A stretch of 64,000 nt of DNA from Dyadobacter endophyticus (GCF_014641595.1 NZ_BMIA01000002.1:992001-1056000); one strand, 5' to 3'; shown: positions 42,233 to 51,737, numbered from the stretch's first letter. Notes: generated by a model not told the origin, from the sequence alone. Numbers and translations are program-made.

Positions 42233-44614
42233 TTACTCACTCCGCAAGCTCTTCACCGGGTTCATCACGGCAGCTTTGATACTCTGGAAACTGACCGTAG
42301 CGAAAGCAATGGCGGCAGATAGTACCGCGGCAATCGCGAACACCCACCAGTAAATATCCGTGCGGTAGGCAAAGTTTTCCAACCAGCGGTCCATTCCGAA
42401 GTAAGCAATAGGCGACGCCACCAGGAATGCAATAAGTACGAGTTTAAGAAAATCCCTGGAAAGCAAACCCACAATACTGGCAATGGATGCACCCATGACC
42501 TTCCTCACGCCGATTTCTTTTGTGCGCTGCGTGGTACTGTAAGACGCCAGCCCTAGCAAGCCCAGGCAGGAAATGAATATCGCCAGAACCGCGAAATTGA
42601 AAAACAACTTTTCAAAACGCTCTTCGCTGCGGTATTGCCGATCGAAGAATTCGTCCATAAAATAGTAGCTGAACGGCCTGCCGGGAATAGCTTCTTTCCA
42701 CTTCGCCTCCACCGCAGCAACTGTTTCTTTCAAGCGGTTACCTTCGATTTTGACCGAAACAAGGTTTGCCCCGCCGGGCTCGATGCGCATGGTAAGCGGT
42801 TTAATGTTTTCCTGCAATGAGCGAAAATGGAAGTCCTTGATCACCCCCACGATCTTACCCTCGCGTCCCCACTGCTTGAAACGACGTCCCAGCGCATCTT
42901 CGGGTTTGGAATACCCCAGCAACTTCACGGCAGCTTCGTTGATCACCATCGCCTGCGTAGTATCAGTCCCAAATTCCCTCGAAAATGGACGACCCGCCGC
43001 CATTTTCAGTCCAAATTGCCGGATATAGTCGAAATCTACAAAATAGAGGTCAAGGTTCGCGACCTGCAAGTCGCCGCTCTTGTTCTCGATTTCGGAATAT
43101 GCGCCCGGATTGGAACTACCGGGCACGCTGGATGATGCCGCCGTAGATTTTACACCCGCCAGTCCCGTCAGCGATTCCTTAAATGCCCAGCGCTTCGGGT
43201 CGCCCTCGGTGTTGAGTACCAGCATTTGATCCTTGCTGAAACCGAGATCACGGTTACGCATGTAATTCATTTGAATATAGACGATCATCGTTGCGATGAT
43301 CAGCGCGATCGAAATGGCAAACTGAACGGTTACCAGCCCTTTTCTCAACAAAATACCTTTGATACTGGTCGTAAACCGTCCTTTCAAGACTGTTACCGGC
43401 TCGAAAGACGATAATACCAACGCGGGATAAATCCCGGCCAGGATGCCGATCAGGATCGCCGCCACTAACATGTATACGAGAAATGATGGATCGGCAAATA
43501 TGCCTGAAACGATCACTTTGCCCGCCAGGTTATTGAACAGCGGCAACAGTGCAGCCGAAAGTGTAATTGAAAATACAAAAGCGATGAGGCAAAGCATCAC
43601 CGATTCACTCACAAACTGCCTCGCCAGCAACCCCCTGGCCGCCCCTACTACCTTGCGTATCCCCACTTCCTTGGCCCGCTCCGCCGAGCGCGCCGTGGTA
43701 AGGTTCACGAAGTTGATGCAGGCGATCAACAGAATGAAAACAGCTACGACGGAGAACACATATACGTTGCTCATGCTGCCCTTTTCGGCGACATCCCGCT
43801 CGGAACGCAAATGCACGTCGAGCAGCGGTTCCAGGAAAAGTTTATACGACATTTTCGACTCCTGCATGAGCTTGCCCGCCCGGCGTTCGAGGTAAGCAGG
43901 TAACTTCTTTTCCAAAGCTTTGCTATTGGCGCCCGGTTTCAGAAGCAGGTAGGTCGTTGCTCCGAAATTGCCCCATTGCTCGTCGATACCGCGGTTGAAA
44001 CGTTGCGTCATGGTGGTCATCGAAACGAACATATCACCTTTGATGAGCGAGTTTTCGGGGATGTCTTTCATAACGCCCGTAACTTTCGCCGGAAGGCCTT
44101 CGCCCGATAGCAGCAAAGTTTGCCCGACGGGGTCGCTGTCACCAAAATACTTTTTGGCTGCTTTTTCTGTAAATACCAGGCTCAGCGGCTCTTTCAGCGC
44201 CGTTTTAGGATCGCCCTGGATCAGTTTAAAATCAAAAACACGGAAAAGCGATGAATCGGCAAACACTGTTCCTTCTTCCTGAAATTTGATATCCCCTTTT
44301 CGTACAAGGAAGCTGCCGCCGTTAATGCGCGCATAGGCTTCTACTTCGGGAAAATCCTGCTTGATCGTCGGTCCGAAGGCCCATGATGTAATACCTGCAT
44401 TGATGGTTTCGGAAGGCGTGATGACATCGGTCACCAACCTGTAAATGCGGTCCGATTTGGAATGAAATGCGTCGTAAGTCAGCTCAAAATTGACATACAT
44501 AGAAATCAGCAAACAGGCCGACATCCCGACGGTCAGCCCCATAATATTGATCAGTGAAAATACCTTGTGCTTCCAAAGGTTCCGGAAGGCGATTTTGAAA
44601 TAGTTTTTAAACAT
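42233..44614 (-). CDS. FtsX/MacB-like permease, copy I
   Basis: 793 residues starting MFKNYFKIAFRNLWKHKVF. Related to A and H by LLISMYVNFELTYDAFHSKSDRIYRL and the PCD block LFRVFDFKLIQGDPKTALKEP. The first FtsX motif is AERAKEVGIRKVVGAA, the second RTKEIGVRKVMGAS, and the tail NPVKSLRSE. It stands as a single-gene unit: 148 nt with a terminator precede it, 188 nt with the next operator follow it. No defects are seen. Confidence 0.9.
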   Translation of the reverse strand: MFKNYFKIAFRNLWKHKVFSLINIMGLTVGMSACLLISMYVNFELTYDAFHSKSDRIYRLVTDVITPSETINAGITSWAFGPTIKQDFPEVEAYARINGGSFLVRKGDIKFQEEGTVFADSSLFRVFDFKLIQGDPKTALKEPLSLVFTEKAAKKYFGDSDPVGQTLLLSGEGLPAKVTGVMKDIPENSLIKGDMFVSMTTMTQRFNRGIDEQWGNFGATTYLLLKPGANSKALEKKLPAYLERRAGKLMQESKMSYKLFLEPLLDVHLRSERDVAEKGSMSNVYVFSVVAVFILLIACINFVNLTTARSAERAKEVGIRKVVGAARGLLARQFVSESVMLCLIAFVFSITLSAALLPLFNNLAGKVIVSGIFADPSFLVYMLVAAILIGILAGIYPALVLSSFEPVTVLKGRFTTSIKGILLRKGLVTVQFAISIALIIATMIVYIQMNYMRNRDLGFSKDQMLVLNTEGDPKRWAFKESLTGLAGVKSTAASSSVPGSSNPGAYSEIENKSGDLQVANLDLYFVDFDYIRQFGLKMAAGRPFSREFGTDTTQAMVINEAAVKLLGYSKPEDALGRRFKQWGREGKIVGVIKDFHFRSLQENIKPLTMRIEPGGANLVSVKIEGNRLKETVAAVEAKWKEAIPGRPFSYYFMDEFFDRQYRSEERFEKLFFNFAVLAIFISCLGLLGLASYSTTQRTKEIGVRKVMGASIASIVGLLSRDFLKLVLIAFLVASPIAYFGMDRWLENFAYRTDIYWWVFAIAAVLSAAIAFATVSFQSIKAAVMNPVKSLRSE

Positions 44615-44703
44615 GGCTGTCAGGTAAATAAGGCTTTAAAATTGACCTCGCATTAAACGCATACCAGAATTAAAAACCACTGATAATCAATATTATACAT
44701 TTC

Positions 44704-44741
44704 CAAACAAAAACTCAGCTGTCCGAAAACGAACAGCTGAG
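44704..44741 (-). terminator. Terminator of the small lipoprotein gene, coincident with the array motif
   Basis: The stem CTCAGCTGTCCG (44714-44725) / CGAACAGCTGAG (44730-44741), with one C-A mismatch, is followed on the minus strand by TTTTTGTTT. Inside it lies TGTCCGAAAACGAACA (44720-44735), the shared motif, centred 113 nt before copy I. The element may serve both as a terminator and as the operator of copy I. Confidence 0.75.
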
Positions 44742-44762
44742 CGGATTGCCGGTATTGGCAGG

Positions 44763-45188
44763 TCACAAGTTGGTGAAGCGCAATGTTTGCCCGTAAGCTA
44801 CCGTTCCATTGCTCAAAATTGCGTAAGCACGGTAGTAGTTACTGTTTGTACAAATCTGAGGACCAACCTTTTGTTTAATCCCCGTCGAAAATGGCATGTC
44901 GAAGACAATTTTAGGATAGTCTTCTATTGTAGGATTCTCACGGTTCGGCCCGGAGCCGCCGCTAAGGGCTGCGTTGTAGACTATACCGTATTCAGTTACT
45001 GGTATGGTACCAATATTAAGCACCTCCAATTCCGTGGTAAACGAGCATTTGCCGTGGATCGAATCGTAAAACAATTCATGTGTACTCAGCAACGGAGGCT
45101 CGCCCGGCGGCTGATGGTCCTGGCAAGAATAGCTGAACAGAAATAGCGATAAAAAGACTAATCCGAAAACTGAAAACCGTTTTTTCAT
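44763..45188 (-). CDS. Small lipoprotein downstream of copy K (141 aa)
   Basis: A signal peptide with a cysteine at position 22 (FSYSC) followed by QDHQPPGEPP marks a probable lipoprotein. The mature 119 residues contain alternating strand patterns (LEVLNIGTIPVTEYGIVY; YYRAYAILSNGTVAYGQTLRF) like a single Ig/Fn3-like domain, with two cysteines. It follows permease copy K by 42 nt, so it is likely co-transcribed and perhaps a periplasmic partner of that permease. No named family is recognised. Confidence 0.7.
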   Translation of the reverse strand: MKKRFSVFGLVFLSLFLFSYSCQDHQPPGEPPLLSTHELFYDSIHGKCSFTTELEVLNIGTIPVTEYGIVYNAALSGGSGPNRENPTIEDYPKIVFDMPFSTGIKQKVGPQICTNSNYYRAYAILSNGTVAYGQTLRFTNL

Positions 45189-45230
45189 AAGACGAGTGGC
45201 TTAAAAATTTGTAGTATATAAAATGACTAC

Positions 45231-47609
45231 CTAGTCACTCTTTAGAGACGCCGCCGGGTTGATCATCGCTGCATGTATGGCCTTGAAACCCACGGTCAGA
45301 AGTGTCAGGAACAACATCATGAAGACGGTCAGGAAATGCACCCAGAGCGGAAGGCTGATCCGGTAAGCAAAATCCTCCAACCAATGTGACATAAAATACG
45401 ACGCAAGCGGCATAGCAATAACAGCCGAAACGACTACCAGCCCAATAAACTCTTTCGAAAGCATCCCGACAATACCCGCAGCCGATGCACCCAATACTTT
45501 CCGTATACCGATTTCCTTTGTCCGTGTTTCAGTGGTAAAAGTGATGAGCCCGAAAAGTCCCATACAGGCAATGAAAATGGCGAGTACAGTGAAGACCGAG
45601 AACATCGCGGAGAGCCTCGTTTCATTTTTAAATGTCTCGTTGAATGCGTCGTCGAGGAAGTAGTATTCAAAAGGGGTTTCTAGGTCGTACTTTTTAAAAA
45701 GCAGGCCTATTGCCTTTACGTTCCCTGCAATGTCCGTTTGCGCGTCCATCCGCACATACAGCACGCCCCGTGAAGCGCCGGGCATACGGAGCATATTGGT
45801 CGTATCGCTGGCAACCGACAGCATCATCGCCTTGGCGCCGTGCTGCACATCCGTAAAATCGAAGTTTTTTACTATCCCGTCCAGGTTTATACCTTCCCTT
45901 ATCTGCTGCCCGAGCGGATCGCCTTTGATGCCAAGCTGGGAAACCGCCAGCTCATTCAGCAAAGCTCGATTGCGGCCTGCTCCGGGCACCGGCGGCGTTT
46001 TCCATTTAAGCCCCAGGGTTTTCACAAACTGCTCGTCCACCACCATTTGCGAAACCGCAATATCCTTTTTGGTGATTTTGTTTGGAATAAAAAACATATT
46101 GTATCCTTTGAAGAGGCCCGCATTCGCAAAAGTGGCGCTCGACACGCCGGTCTGCTGCCGCACTGCGTTGCGGAAAGGAATGTAATTGCCGGCCATCGAA
46201 GGCCCGAGGGGAATGCTTAGCACCTGTTCCTTGTTGAGCCCCAATTCTTTCCGCTGCATAAAAGAGAGTTGCTCACGCACGATCAGGCTTCCGACGATCA
46301 GCGCCATGGAGACTGCAAACTGAAAAACAGTAAAAACCCGCCTCACACCTACCCCACCGATACTGCCTGTAAACCGGCCCTTTATCACTCCCAAAGGGGC
46401 AAAACCCGACAATACAAACGCCGGATAGCTCCCGGCAACCAATGCAGTGAGGGCGAGCAAGCCGCCCAGAAAAGACAAAAAGTAGGGAGATATCACAAAG
46501 GAAGTATCGATTTTCAAGCCCAGCAATGCATAAAACGGCTGGCTCAGATAAAAGACCATCAGCAACCCCAACCCAAAGGCCAGCGCACAGACCAACACCG
46601 ATTCCATATAAAACTGACCGCCCAGGCCCGCACGCGTAGCACCCACTACCTTCCGCACGCCTACCTCACGCGCGCGCTGCGTCGCCCGGGCGGTGGTGAG
46701 GCTCATATAGTTGAAAAGCGCGAGCATCAGTACTGCCATGGCCGCAACGGCGAAAATCGGGATCAGTTTGCTGTTTCCGGCATCGTTGAATGCGCCGCCG
46801 AGGTGAATGTCGTCCAGGCTTTCCAGCGCGTATTGAGGTTTAAGCTCACCGGCAGCTTCCTTCAATGGTTGAAGTCGGTTGATACCCTGCTCGATCAACG
46901 TCTTCGATGCTCCAGCGTTCAGCAGCACATACACATTGAAAATCCCGCCTCCGTTATCCCAATTTTTACGATTGGCCTCGCTCAGTCTCGGATATGTCTC
47001 GTTTGAAATAACAAAATCAAAATCCAGTGACGAATTCGATGGCGGGTTTTGAGCAACGCCGGTAATCTGAACGAGGTGCTTTGCTTCATACAACAGCGCC
47101 TTTCCGACGACATCGGTACTTCCAAAGTATTTCACCGCCGCCCGCTCCGAAACCACCATCGTGAAGGGCCTCGTTAATGCCCGCGCCGCATTCCCTTTTT
47201 CAAGCGGAAAACTAAATACACTGAAAAACGACGGATCGGCGAACATGACATTCTTTTCCAGGATCGCTTCCTCCTTCCGTCCGGGACGCGCCATCGCAAC
47301 ATTCCTGTATGACGGCAAAATCCGGACGTAATCCGCTACCTGCGGCACGCCCTCCAACAGCGTCGGTGCGAAACTGGCGGCAAAAGAATTCATCTGAAAT
47401 TCATTGTCCCCCATTTTGACTTTGGCAAGCACGCGCTGAATGTCGCCGTGCCGGCTATGAAACCGGTCGTAACTGTGCTCATGGACCACAAACATCAGTA
47501 TGAGCGTCGAGACGCATATCCCGGCAGCAAGCCCGAGGATATTGATCAGCGAATACGTCTTATGCCTGAAAAGGCTCCGGATGGCGATTTTAAGGTAGTT
47601 TTTAAGCAT
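45231..47609 (-). CDS. FtsX/MacB-like permease, copy K
   Basis: 792 residues; the ATG at 47609 gives MLKNYLKIAIRSLFRHKTY, five codons inside the longest open frame. The first FtsX motif is TQRAREVGVRKVVGAT and follows MSLTTARA, where other copies have MNLSTARS. The second is RTKEIGIRKVLGAS and the tail NPAASLKSD, the only copy ending in Asp. The divergence in the tail suggests an older split from the others. It is followed at 42 nt by the lipoprotein gene. Confidence 0.9.
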   Translation of the reverse strand: MLKNYLKIAIRSLFRHKTYSLINILGLAAGICVSTLILMFVVHEHSYDRFHSRHGDIQRVLAKVKMGDNEFQMNSFAASFAPTLLEGVPQVADYVRILPSYRNVAMARPGRKEEAILEKNVMFADPSFFSVFSFPLEKGNAARALTRPFTMVVSERAAVKYFGSTDVVGKALLYEAKHLVQITGVAQNPPSNSSLDFDFVISNETYPRLSEANRKNWDNGGGIFNVYVLLNAGASKTLIEQGINRLQPLKEAAGELKPQYALESLDDIHLGGAFNDAGNSKLIPIFAVAAMAVLMLALFNYMSLTTARATQRAREVGVRKVVGATRAGLGGQFYMESVLVCALAFGLGLLMVFYLSQPFYALLGLKIDTSFVISPYFLSFLGGLLALTALVAGSYPAFVLSGFAPLGVIKGRFTGSIGGVGVRRVFTVFQFAVSMALIVGSLIVREQLSFMQRKELGLNKEQVLSIPLGPSMAGNYIPFRNAVRQQTGVSSATFANAGLFKGYNMFFIPNKITKKDIAVSQMVVDEQFVKTLGLKWKTPPVPGAGRNRALLNELAVSQLGIKGDPLGQQIREGINLDGIVKNFDFTDVQHGAKAMMLSVASDTTNMLRMPGASRGVLYVRMDAQTDIAGNVKAIGLLFKKYDLETPFEYYFLDDAFNETFKNETRLSAMFSVFTVLAIFIACMGLFGLITFTTETRTKEIGIRKVLGASAAGIVGMLSKEFIGLVVVSAVIAMPLASYFMSHWLEDFAYRISLPLWVHFLTVFMMLFLTLLTVGFKAIHAAMINPAASLKSD

Positions 47610-47689
47610 GAGTATGGCGGACACGTTCTGGTTGCTGACTTAAACCAGCCAGGCAACAAATCCGTACCACATGTTAAAACACTCGATTT

Positions 47690-47728
47690 CAAACATATAC
47701 AACCAAAACAGTGTTCGAAACCGGACAC
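47690..47728 (-). promoter_or_regulatory. Shared array motif and -7 box upstream of copy K
   Basis: GTGTTCGAAACCGGACAC (47711-47728) is centred about 110 nt before the start. No minus-strand gene ends here without its own terminator, so it is not simply a terminator. A TATGTTTG box (minus strand, 47690-47697) matches TAnnTTTG; with 19 nt spacing a -33 element would fall inside the inverted repeat. Confidence 0.6.
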
Positions 47729-47780
47729 TACATTTCAATCTGTTTATATCAAATAAAAGTGTATATGAGTAATGGATACT

Positions 47781-47815
47781 TTTGTCTGATATCAAAATAC
47801 AGCATTATATTTTTG
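47781..47815 (+). promoter_or_regulatory. Possible promoter for the 35-codon ORF at 47833
   Basis: TTTG (47781-47784) and TATTTTTG (47808-47815) fit the phylum's promoter elements, with a slightly long spacer of 23 nt. A short transcription unit would begin near 47822. Confidence 0.4.
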
Positions 47816-47832
47816 AATCATAGAACCGAACG

Positions 47833-47940
47833 ATGATCCTAAAAGCTACCATAGCGAGCATTGCCGGGCGCAAAAATCTACTACTTCTGGACGGCATGAA
47901 AGTCCATGTCATCCCCGCTCATCAATATCTGGCAGATTAA
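47833..47940 (+). CDS. Putative 35-aa microprotein or small RNA unit
   Basis: An ATG-initiated frame encodes 35 residues (MILKATIASIAGRKNLLLLD, then GMKVHVIPAHQYLAD) and stops at 47940. It has a candidate promoter upstream and a strong hairpin with stop-adjacent spacing downstream, so a stand-alone transcript of about 145 nt is plausible. No family is recognised. It could equally be a small RNA or the relic of a longer gene. It diverges from copy K and converges on the TonB-receptor gene. Confidence 0.4.
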   Translation: MILKATIASIAGRKNLLLLDGMKVHVIPAHQYLAD

Positions 47941-47969
47941 AAAATGCCGGGCTGTTCGGCCCGGCATTT
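47936..47969. terminator. Bidirectional terminator between the microORF and the receptor gene
   Basis: The stem AAATGCCGGGC (47942-47952) / GCCCGGCATTT (47959-47969) has TTTTTT on the minus strand, directly after the receptor gene's stop, and GCTTTT on the plus strand. Confidence 0.85.
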
Positions 47970-47973
47970 GCTT

Positions 47974-50433
47974 TTAGTTGCCGCCATTCTGCACGTCGTC
48001 GTTGCGAATACCTCTCTTATTCTTTTTAATACCGTCTTTTAGTTTTCCAAACTTGTAGTTCAGGCTGAAATTGAATGACCGAAAGTAATTCCAGCGGTCG
48101 GTGTACTGGTCGAAATCCGGGCCGAATGTCTCGTTGTGGAACCTTCTGAATTTCGTAAACGGATTGCTTACAGCAGCCGAAAGCGATAGTTTGTCCTTAA
48201 TCACATCCTTATTCACGCTGAATGAGGTACTTTGAATCGAATTCGTGGTGCCTTGCAGGTTCACGCCCGGGCCGTTCGCGTTGAAGTTCGCATTCACACG
48301 CCAGTCCTTAGGCAGCTTGTAGCCCGTCGAAAGCGAAAACTGGTACATAACCCCGCTGTTGGTGATCTCGACACCGTTCACAATGCCGGTTACCTTGCCG
48401 TGTGCAATGCGGAGATTGGTACTGAAATTCCATTTTTTCGTGAAAGGGTAGTTCGCATTCAGGTTACCGCTGATGAGCCGTGCGCGGCCGGTATTGCCGT
48501 AAGAGGTGCGCGTGATCTGCGTCTCCGCGTTGTAAACCGCGATCGGAAAAATCAGGTCTTTAAAATGCGTATAACCTACGCCGAAATTGATATTTCCTTT
48601 TTTTGCCTTATTGTAGCTCAATTGCAAATCATTCACATAGGCCGGCCGGAGATCGGGGTTACCAGTCCGCTCATAGCTCGGGTTCGACCGGTCGACGAAC
48701 GGATTGAGTTGCCAGATACCCGGTCGTTGAATGCGCTGGGTATAGCCAAAGTTGATTCCCGCATTGTTTTTCAGCTTCCGGTTGATCGATACCGACGGAA
48801 TAAGATTGAAATAGTTTTGCTTCACTTTTGAATCGGTGGAGATAAAATCGGCATCGATGATCGTCTGCTCCACGCGTGCACCCGCCTTCACGCCCCAGTT
48901 CTTGAAATTGTATTGATATGTATTGTAAGCACCGAACACATTTTGTTGGTTCTTGTACATATTGCTCATCCCACCATCGACCTCGTAAGATTTTGTTTCA
49001 GGATTGAATACCAGGTATTTAAAATCACTTTTGTTGTCCCGCATGATACCCTTCAAACCGGCTTCAATATTCAGTTTTTTGACCGGATATACCAGATCCA
49101 CCTGGAATGTCTGCTCCGAAAAGCTCTGGTCGTTAATCTGCCGGTAATCGGGACGGTCGTAGTTGATGCGATCGGAGATTTGGAGGTTGCCGTTTTGCTT
49201 GTTGTCGTAGCCATAATACCGGTAAGAGAAAGTCAGCAGACGGTTTTTATCCGCTTTGAAACCCTTCTGGTAATTTACTGCCGCGTCACGTCCGTTGCCG
49301 CGGTCGGAATTGTCGTTGGTCACATTGTATCGTTCCAGGATTTCAACGCCGGCATTCAGCAGCGACGATTGATACCCATTCGAGCGGTTCCTGCCGCCAT
49401 TCACATTCAGTTGCGCGCTCAGCAAGTTCAGTGTATCAACTTCGTAGGTGATTTCATAACCGATGTAGCCATTCTTGTTGTTATTCCCGTTCCAGCCGCG
49501 CTGGTCGAGCTCCGTAGGACTAGTACCGGTCGTTGTGCGGTTAGACACCGTTTGAGTCGACGGGTTTTTATATTGATTTAAACCCGCATTCAGCGACATT
49601 CCGATCTTCCCTAGCTGGGCCGAGAGCGAGCCACCGACTCCCGGTCCACCCGTTGGGAAGCGTTCACTGACATTGATAGTACCATTATACCCATTATCGA
49701 TTTTCTTGTTGGTAATGATGTTGATAATCCCCGCCAGGCCTTCCGCATCATATTTCGCAGGGGGCGTCGTGATCACCTCGATGCGCACGATAGACGATGC
49801 CGGCATGCTACGCAGCACATCCTTATAACTCCGCTCAACCATACTCGACGGTTTGCCGTTGATCAGGATCTTGAAATCGGTATTGCCTTTGAGAGCAATA
49901 TTATCCTCGGCGTCCAGCGACAGGTACGGCACTTTCCGCATCATTTCGAGCACGCTGTAAACCTTGCTTTCGGGATCGGCTTCGAGGTCGTAGCTGATCC
50001 TGTCGACCTCCTGTTTGACGATCGGTTTCAAGGCGGTAACCGTCACTTCTTTAAGCCCTACCACCTGCTGACTAATTGTAATATTGCCCAAATCGACATG
50101 CTGACGTGTGCTGTCCGTCAAATCGACGTCGACAGTCTTGCTCTTGTAACCTACTCCAACCAGCACTAGCGCATATTTCATGGGTTTCAGATTTTGGAAA
50201 GCGAACGACCCGTCGGCCTTAGAGAAATCGGCTTTCAAGGCGGTATTTTTGTCTTTCATGAGGTTAACGGTGATGAAATCCAACACCTTGCCGGTAGCAG
50301 AGTCGGCCACAATGCCTTTGATAGTTGGTCCCTTAGGAGCGTCTTGCGCGAATGAATCCTGGCAGCAGATCAGCCCCGGGATCAGGACGGACATGAGTAA
50401 TTGGAATAATGTTTTCATGGAAAAAGATTTCAT
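47974..50433 (-). CDS. TonB-dependent receptor-like outer-membrane protein
   Basis: An 819-residue outer-membrane protein. A signal peptide covers about 1-30. A carboxypeptidase-regulatory-like beta-sandwich (about 35-120: IKGIVADSATGKVLDFITVNL) precedes a TonB plug (about 125-235: ISYDLEADPESKVYSVLEMM, FKILINGKPSSM, IRIEVITTPPAKYDAEGLAGIINI). The C-terminal barrel of the family-3 outer-membrane type spans about 245-800. It could import a ligand or act as an anchor; the substrate is not evident and no SusD partner is adjacent. Start codons at 50433 and 50418 are both possible. A good promoter lies about 140 nt upstream. Confidence 0.85.
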   Translation of the reverse strand: MKSFSMKTLFQLLMSVLIPGLICCQDSFAQDAPKGPTIKGIVADSATGKVLDFITVNLMKDKNTALKADFSKADGSFAFQNLKPMKYALVLVGVGYKSKTVDVDLTDSTRQHVDLGNITISQQVVGLKEVTVTALKPIVKQEVDRISYDLEADPESKVYSVLEMMRKVPYLSLDAEDNIALKGNTDFKILINGKPSSMVERSYKDVLRSMPASSIVRIEVITTPPAKYDAEGLAGIINIITNKKIDNGYNGTINVSERFPTGGPGVGGSLSAQLGKIGMSLNAGLNQYKNPSTQTVSNRTTTGTSPTELDQRGWNGNNNKNGYIGYEITYEVDTLNLLSAQLNVNGGRNRSNGYQSSLLNAGVEILERYNVTNDNSDRGNGRDAAVNYQKGFKADKNRLLTFSYRYYGYDNKQNGNLQISDRINYDRPDYRQINDQSFSEQTFQVDLVYPVKKLNIEAGLKGIMRDNKSDFKYLVFNPETKSYEVDGGMSNMYKNQQNVFGAYNTYQYNFKNWGVKAGARVEQTIIDADFISTDSKVKQNYFNLIPSVSINRKLKNNAGINFGYTQRIQRPGIWQLNPFVDRSNPSYERTGNPDLRPAYVNDLQLSYNKAKKGNINFGVGYTHFKDLIFPIAVYNAETQITRTSYGNTGRARLISGNLNANYPFTKKWNFSTNLRIAHGKVTGIVNGVEITNSGVMYQFSLSTGYKLPKDWRVNANFNANGPGVNLQGTTNSIQSTSFSVNKDVIKDKLSLSAAVSNPFTKFRRFHNETFGPDFDQYTDRWNYFRSFNFSLNYKFGKLKDGIKKNKRGIRNDDVQNGGN

Positions 50434-50571
50434 GGCTAATAAATTTTTGAATGGGCAAAGGAATTCCGATAAGAGATTTTGGGCTCTTTCAGACATTGAT
50501 TAATATATCAATAAATTAAATATAAATATTCTATTGATATACTAATGCAGACTAACCTAAATTTGATACAA

Positions 50572-50603
50572 CAAATGTATTGGAAGGTACTTTGTGATGC
50601 AAG
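50572..50603 (-). promoter_or_regulatory. Promoter of the TonB-receptor-like gene
   Basis: TACATTTG (minus strand, 50572-50579) is a perfect TAnnTTTG box and CTTG (50600-50603) lies 20 nt upstream, close to the ideal -33 TTTG. It implies an AT-rich 5' leader of about 130 nt. Confidence 0.6.
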
Positions 50604-50675
50604 GTACTAGGCCTGATTTTTAACACAAAGTGATGAACGGCTAAATAGCGCGGTTGACCGGTAGTACACGGAAGG

Positions 50676-51017
50676 CTATTCGATAGATCGGGGTTTGTTC
50701 AGAAGCCTTTCGACAAGAAAATTGAGAATAAGACTAGTGCCTCCAAAGAGAAACACCATAGCCATATAAGCCACCCCTTTGCTGAAATCATAGGTATTGT
50801 CCAGCCAGTTGCCCATTAGAATCCCAAGTGCGATACCTACGAAGAGCATACCAAATTTCAGTGTGGGGTAGTACGCCTGGTTCTTATCCGTAAATATGGA
50901 CGCGTCGGCGCCCTTCTCGATTAACGCTATACGTTCGCGGTGGCGCGTCATCAGGAATACATATACAATCCCGAAAATGCCCAGAAAAGCTGCAACAGAA
51001 ACAAGTACACCGTTCAT
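50676..51017 (-). CDS. DUF6249-like small membrane protein (113 aa)
   Basis: Three hydrophobic segments (about 3-23, 54-72 and 84-103) surround the conserved cytoplasmic motif RHRERIALIEKGADASIF (about 25-42), seen in DUF6249 proteins. The ligand or role of this family is unknown. In Bacteroidetes such genes often lie divergent to ECF sigma factor genes, as here: the sigma gene starts 158 nt away on the other strand, suggesting shared regulation. Confidence 0.75.
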   Translation of the reverse strand: MNGVLVSVAAFLGIFGIVYVFLMTRHRERIALIEKGADASIFTDKNQAYYPTLKFGMLFVGIALGILMGNWLDNTYDFSKGVAYMAMVFLFGGTSLILNFLVERLLNKPRSIE

Positions 51018-51175
51018 GACTAAAAGATATTTAAATTTCGAATGTTACCCATTGGACAGCGGGGCGGCATTTCCGGTTACAGTTTTGTCAAAAAAAATTC
51101 AAAAAAAATATAGCCTCAATATTGTAACCGGCTTGCCCGCTATGCAGTCTAATGAGTAGGCGAGCCATTGAATGC

Positions 51176-51727
51176 ATGAAAAACCACGACGACCGGGTCC
51201 ATATTGAAAACGTAAAACAGGGTAACCTGGCTTCGTATACTTATCTGGTCGAGAAGTATAAAAACATGGCATTTACCATTGCGATGAAGATCCTGTCGAA
51301 TGCGCAGGACGCAGAGGACGCGGCACAGGAGAGTTTTGTGAAAGCTTATATGCAAATCGGCAGCTTCGAAGGCAAATCCAAGTTTTCGACATGGCTTTAT
51401 ACCATCGTTTACCGAACGGCCGTTTCGAAATTGCAGCAGCCGCGGCTCGCTTTGCAAAGTATCGACGATGAATTTGAAGAAAATTACCATTACGAACACA
51501 GCCCGCCGCCGCTCGAAGGCTTGCAGGCTCGCGAGCGCGAGCAGTTTGTAAAGGAGGCCATCAACCGCCTGCCCAAAATGGAAGCGTTGATCATCACCTT
51601 ATACTACCTGAATGAAAGCCCTATCGAGGAAATCGAACAGATAACCGGCCTTTCGAACAGTAATATCAAAGTAAAACTGTTCAGGGCCAGAAAAGTACTG
51701 GGCAAAGAATTGCAGTTTTTGTTATAA
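51176..51727 (+). CDS. ECF-type RNA polymerase sigma factor
   Basis: A 183-residue extracytoplasmic-function sigma factor. Region 2 spans about 10-80 (LVEKYKNMAFTIAMKILSN, DAEDAAQESFVKAY, FSTWLYTIVYRTAVSK). Region 4 spans about 115-175 (LPKMEALIITLYYLNESPIEEIEQITGLS, then NIKVKLFRARKVLG). The ATG at 51176 gives MKNHDDRVHIENVKQGN; an ATG at 51152 would add eight residues. Ten nt after its stop lies a membrane protein gene that probably encodes its anti-sigma factor. Confidence 0.93.
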   Translation: MKNHDDRVHIENVKQGNLASYTYLVEKYKNMAFTIAMKILSNAQDAEDAAQESFVKAYMQIGSFEGKSKFSTWLYTIVYRTAVSKLQQPRLALQSIDDEFEENYHYEHSPPPLEGLQAREREQFVKEAINRLPKMEALIITLYYLNESPIEEIEQITGLSNSNIKVKLFRARKVLGKELQFLL

Positions 51728-51737
51728 TGCGGGAATT

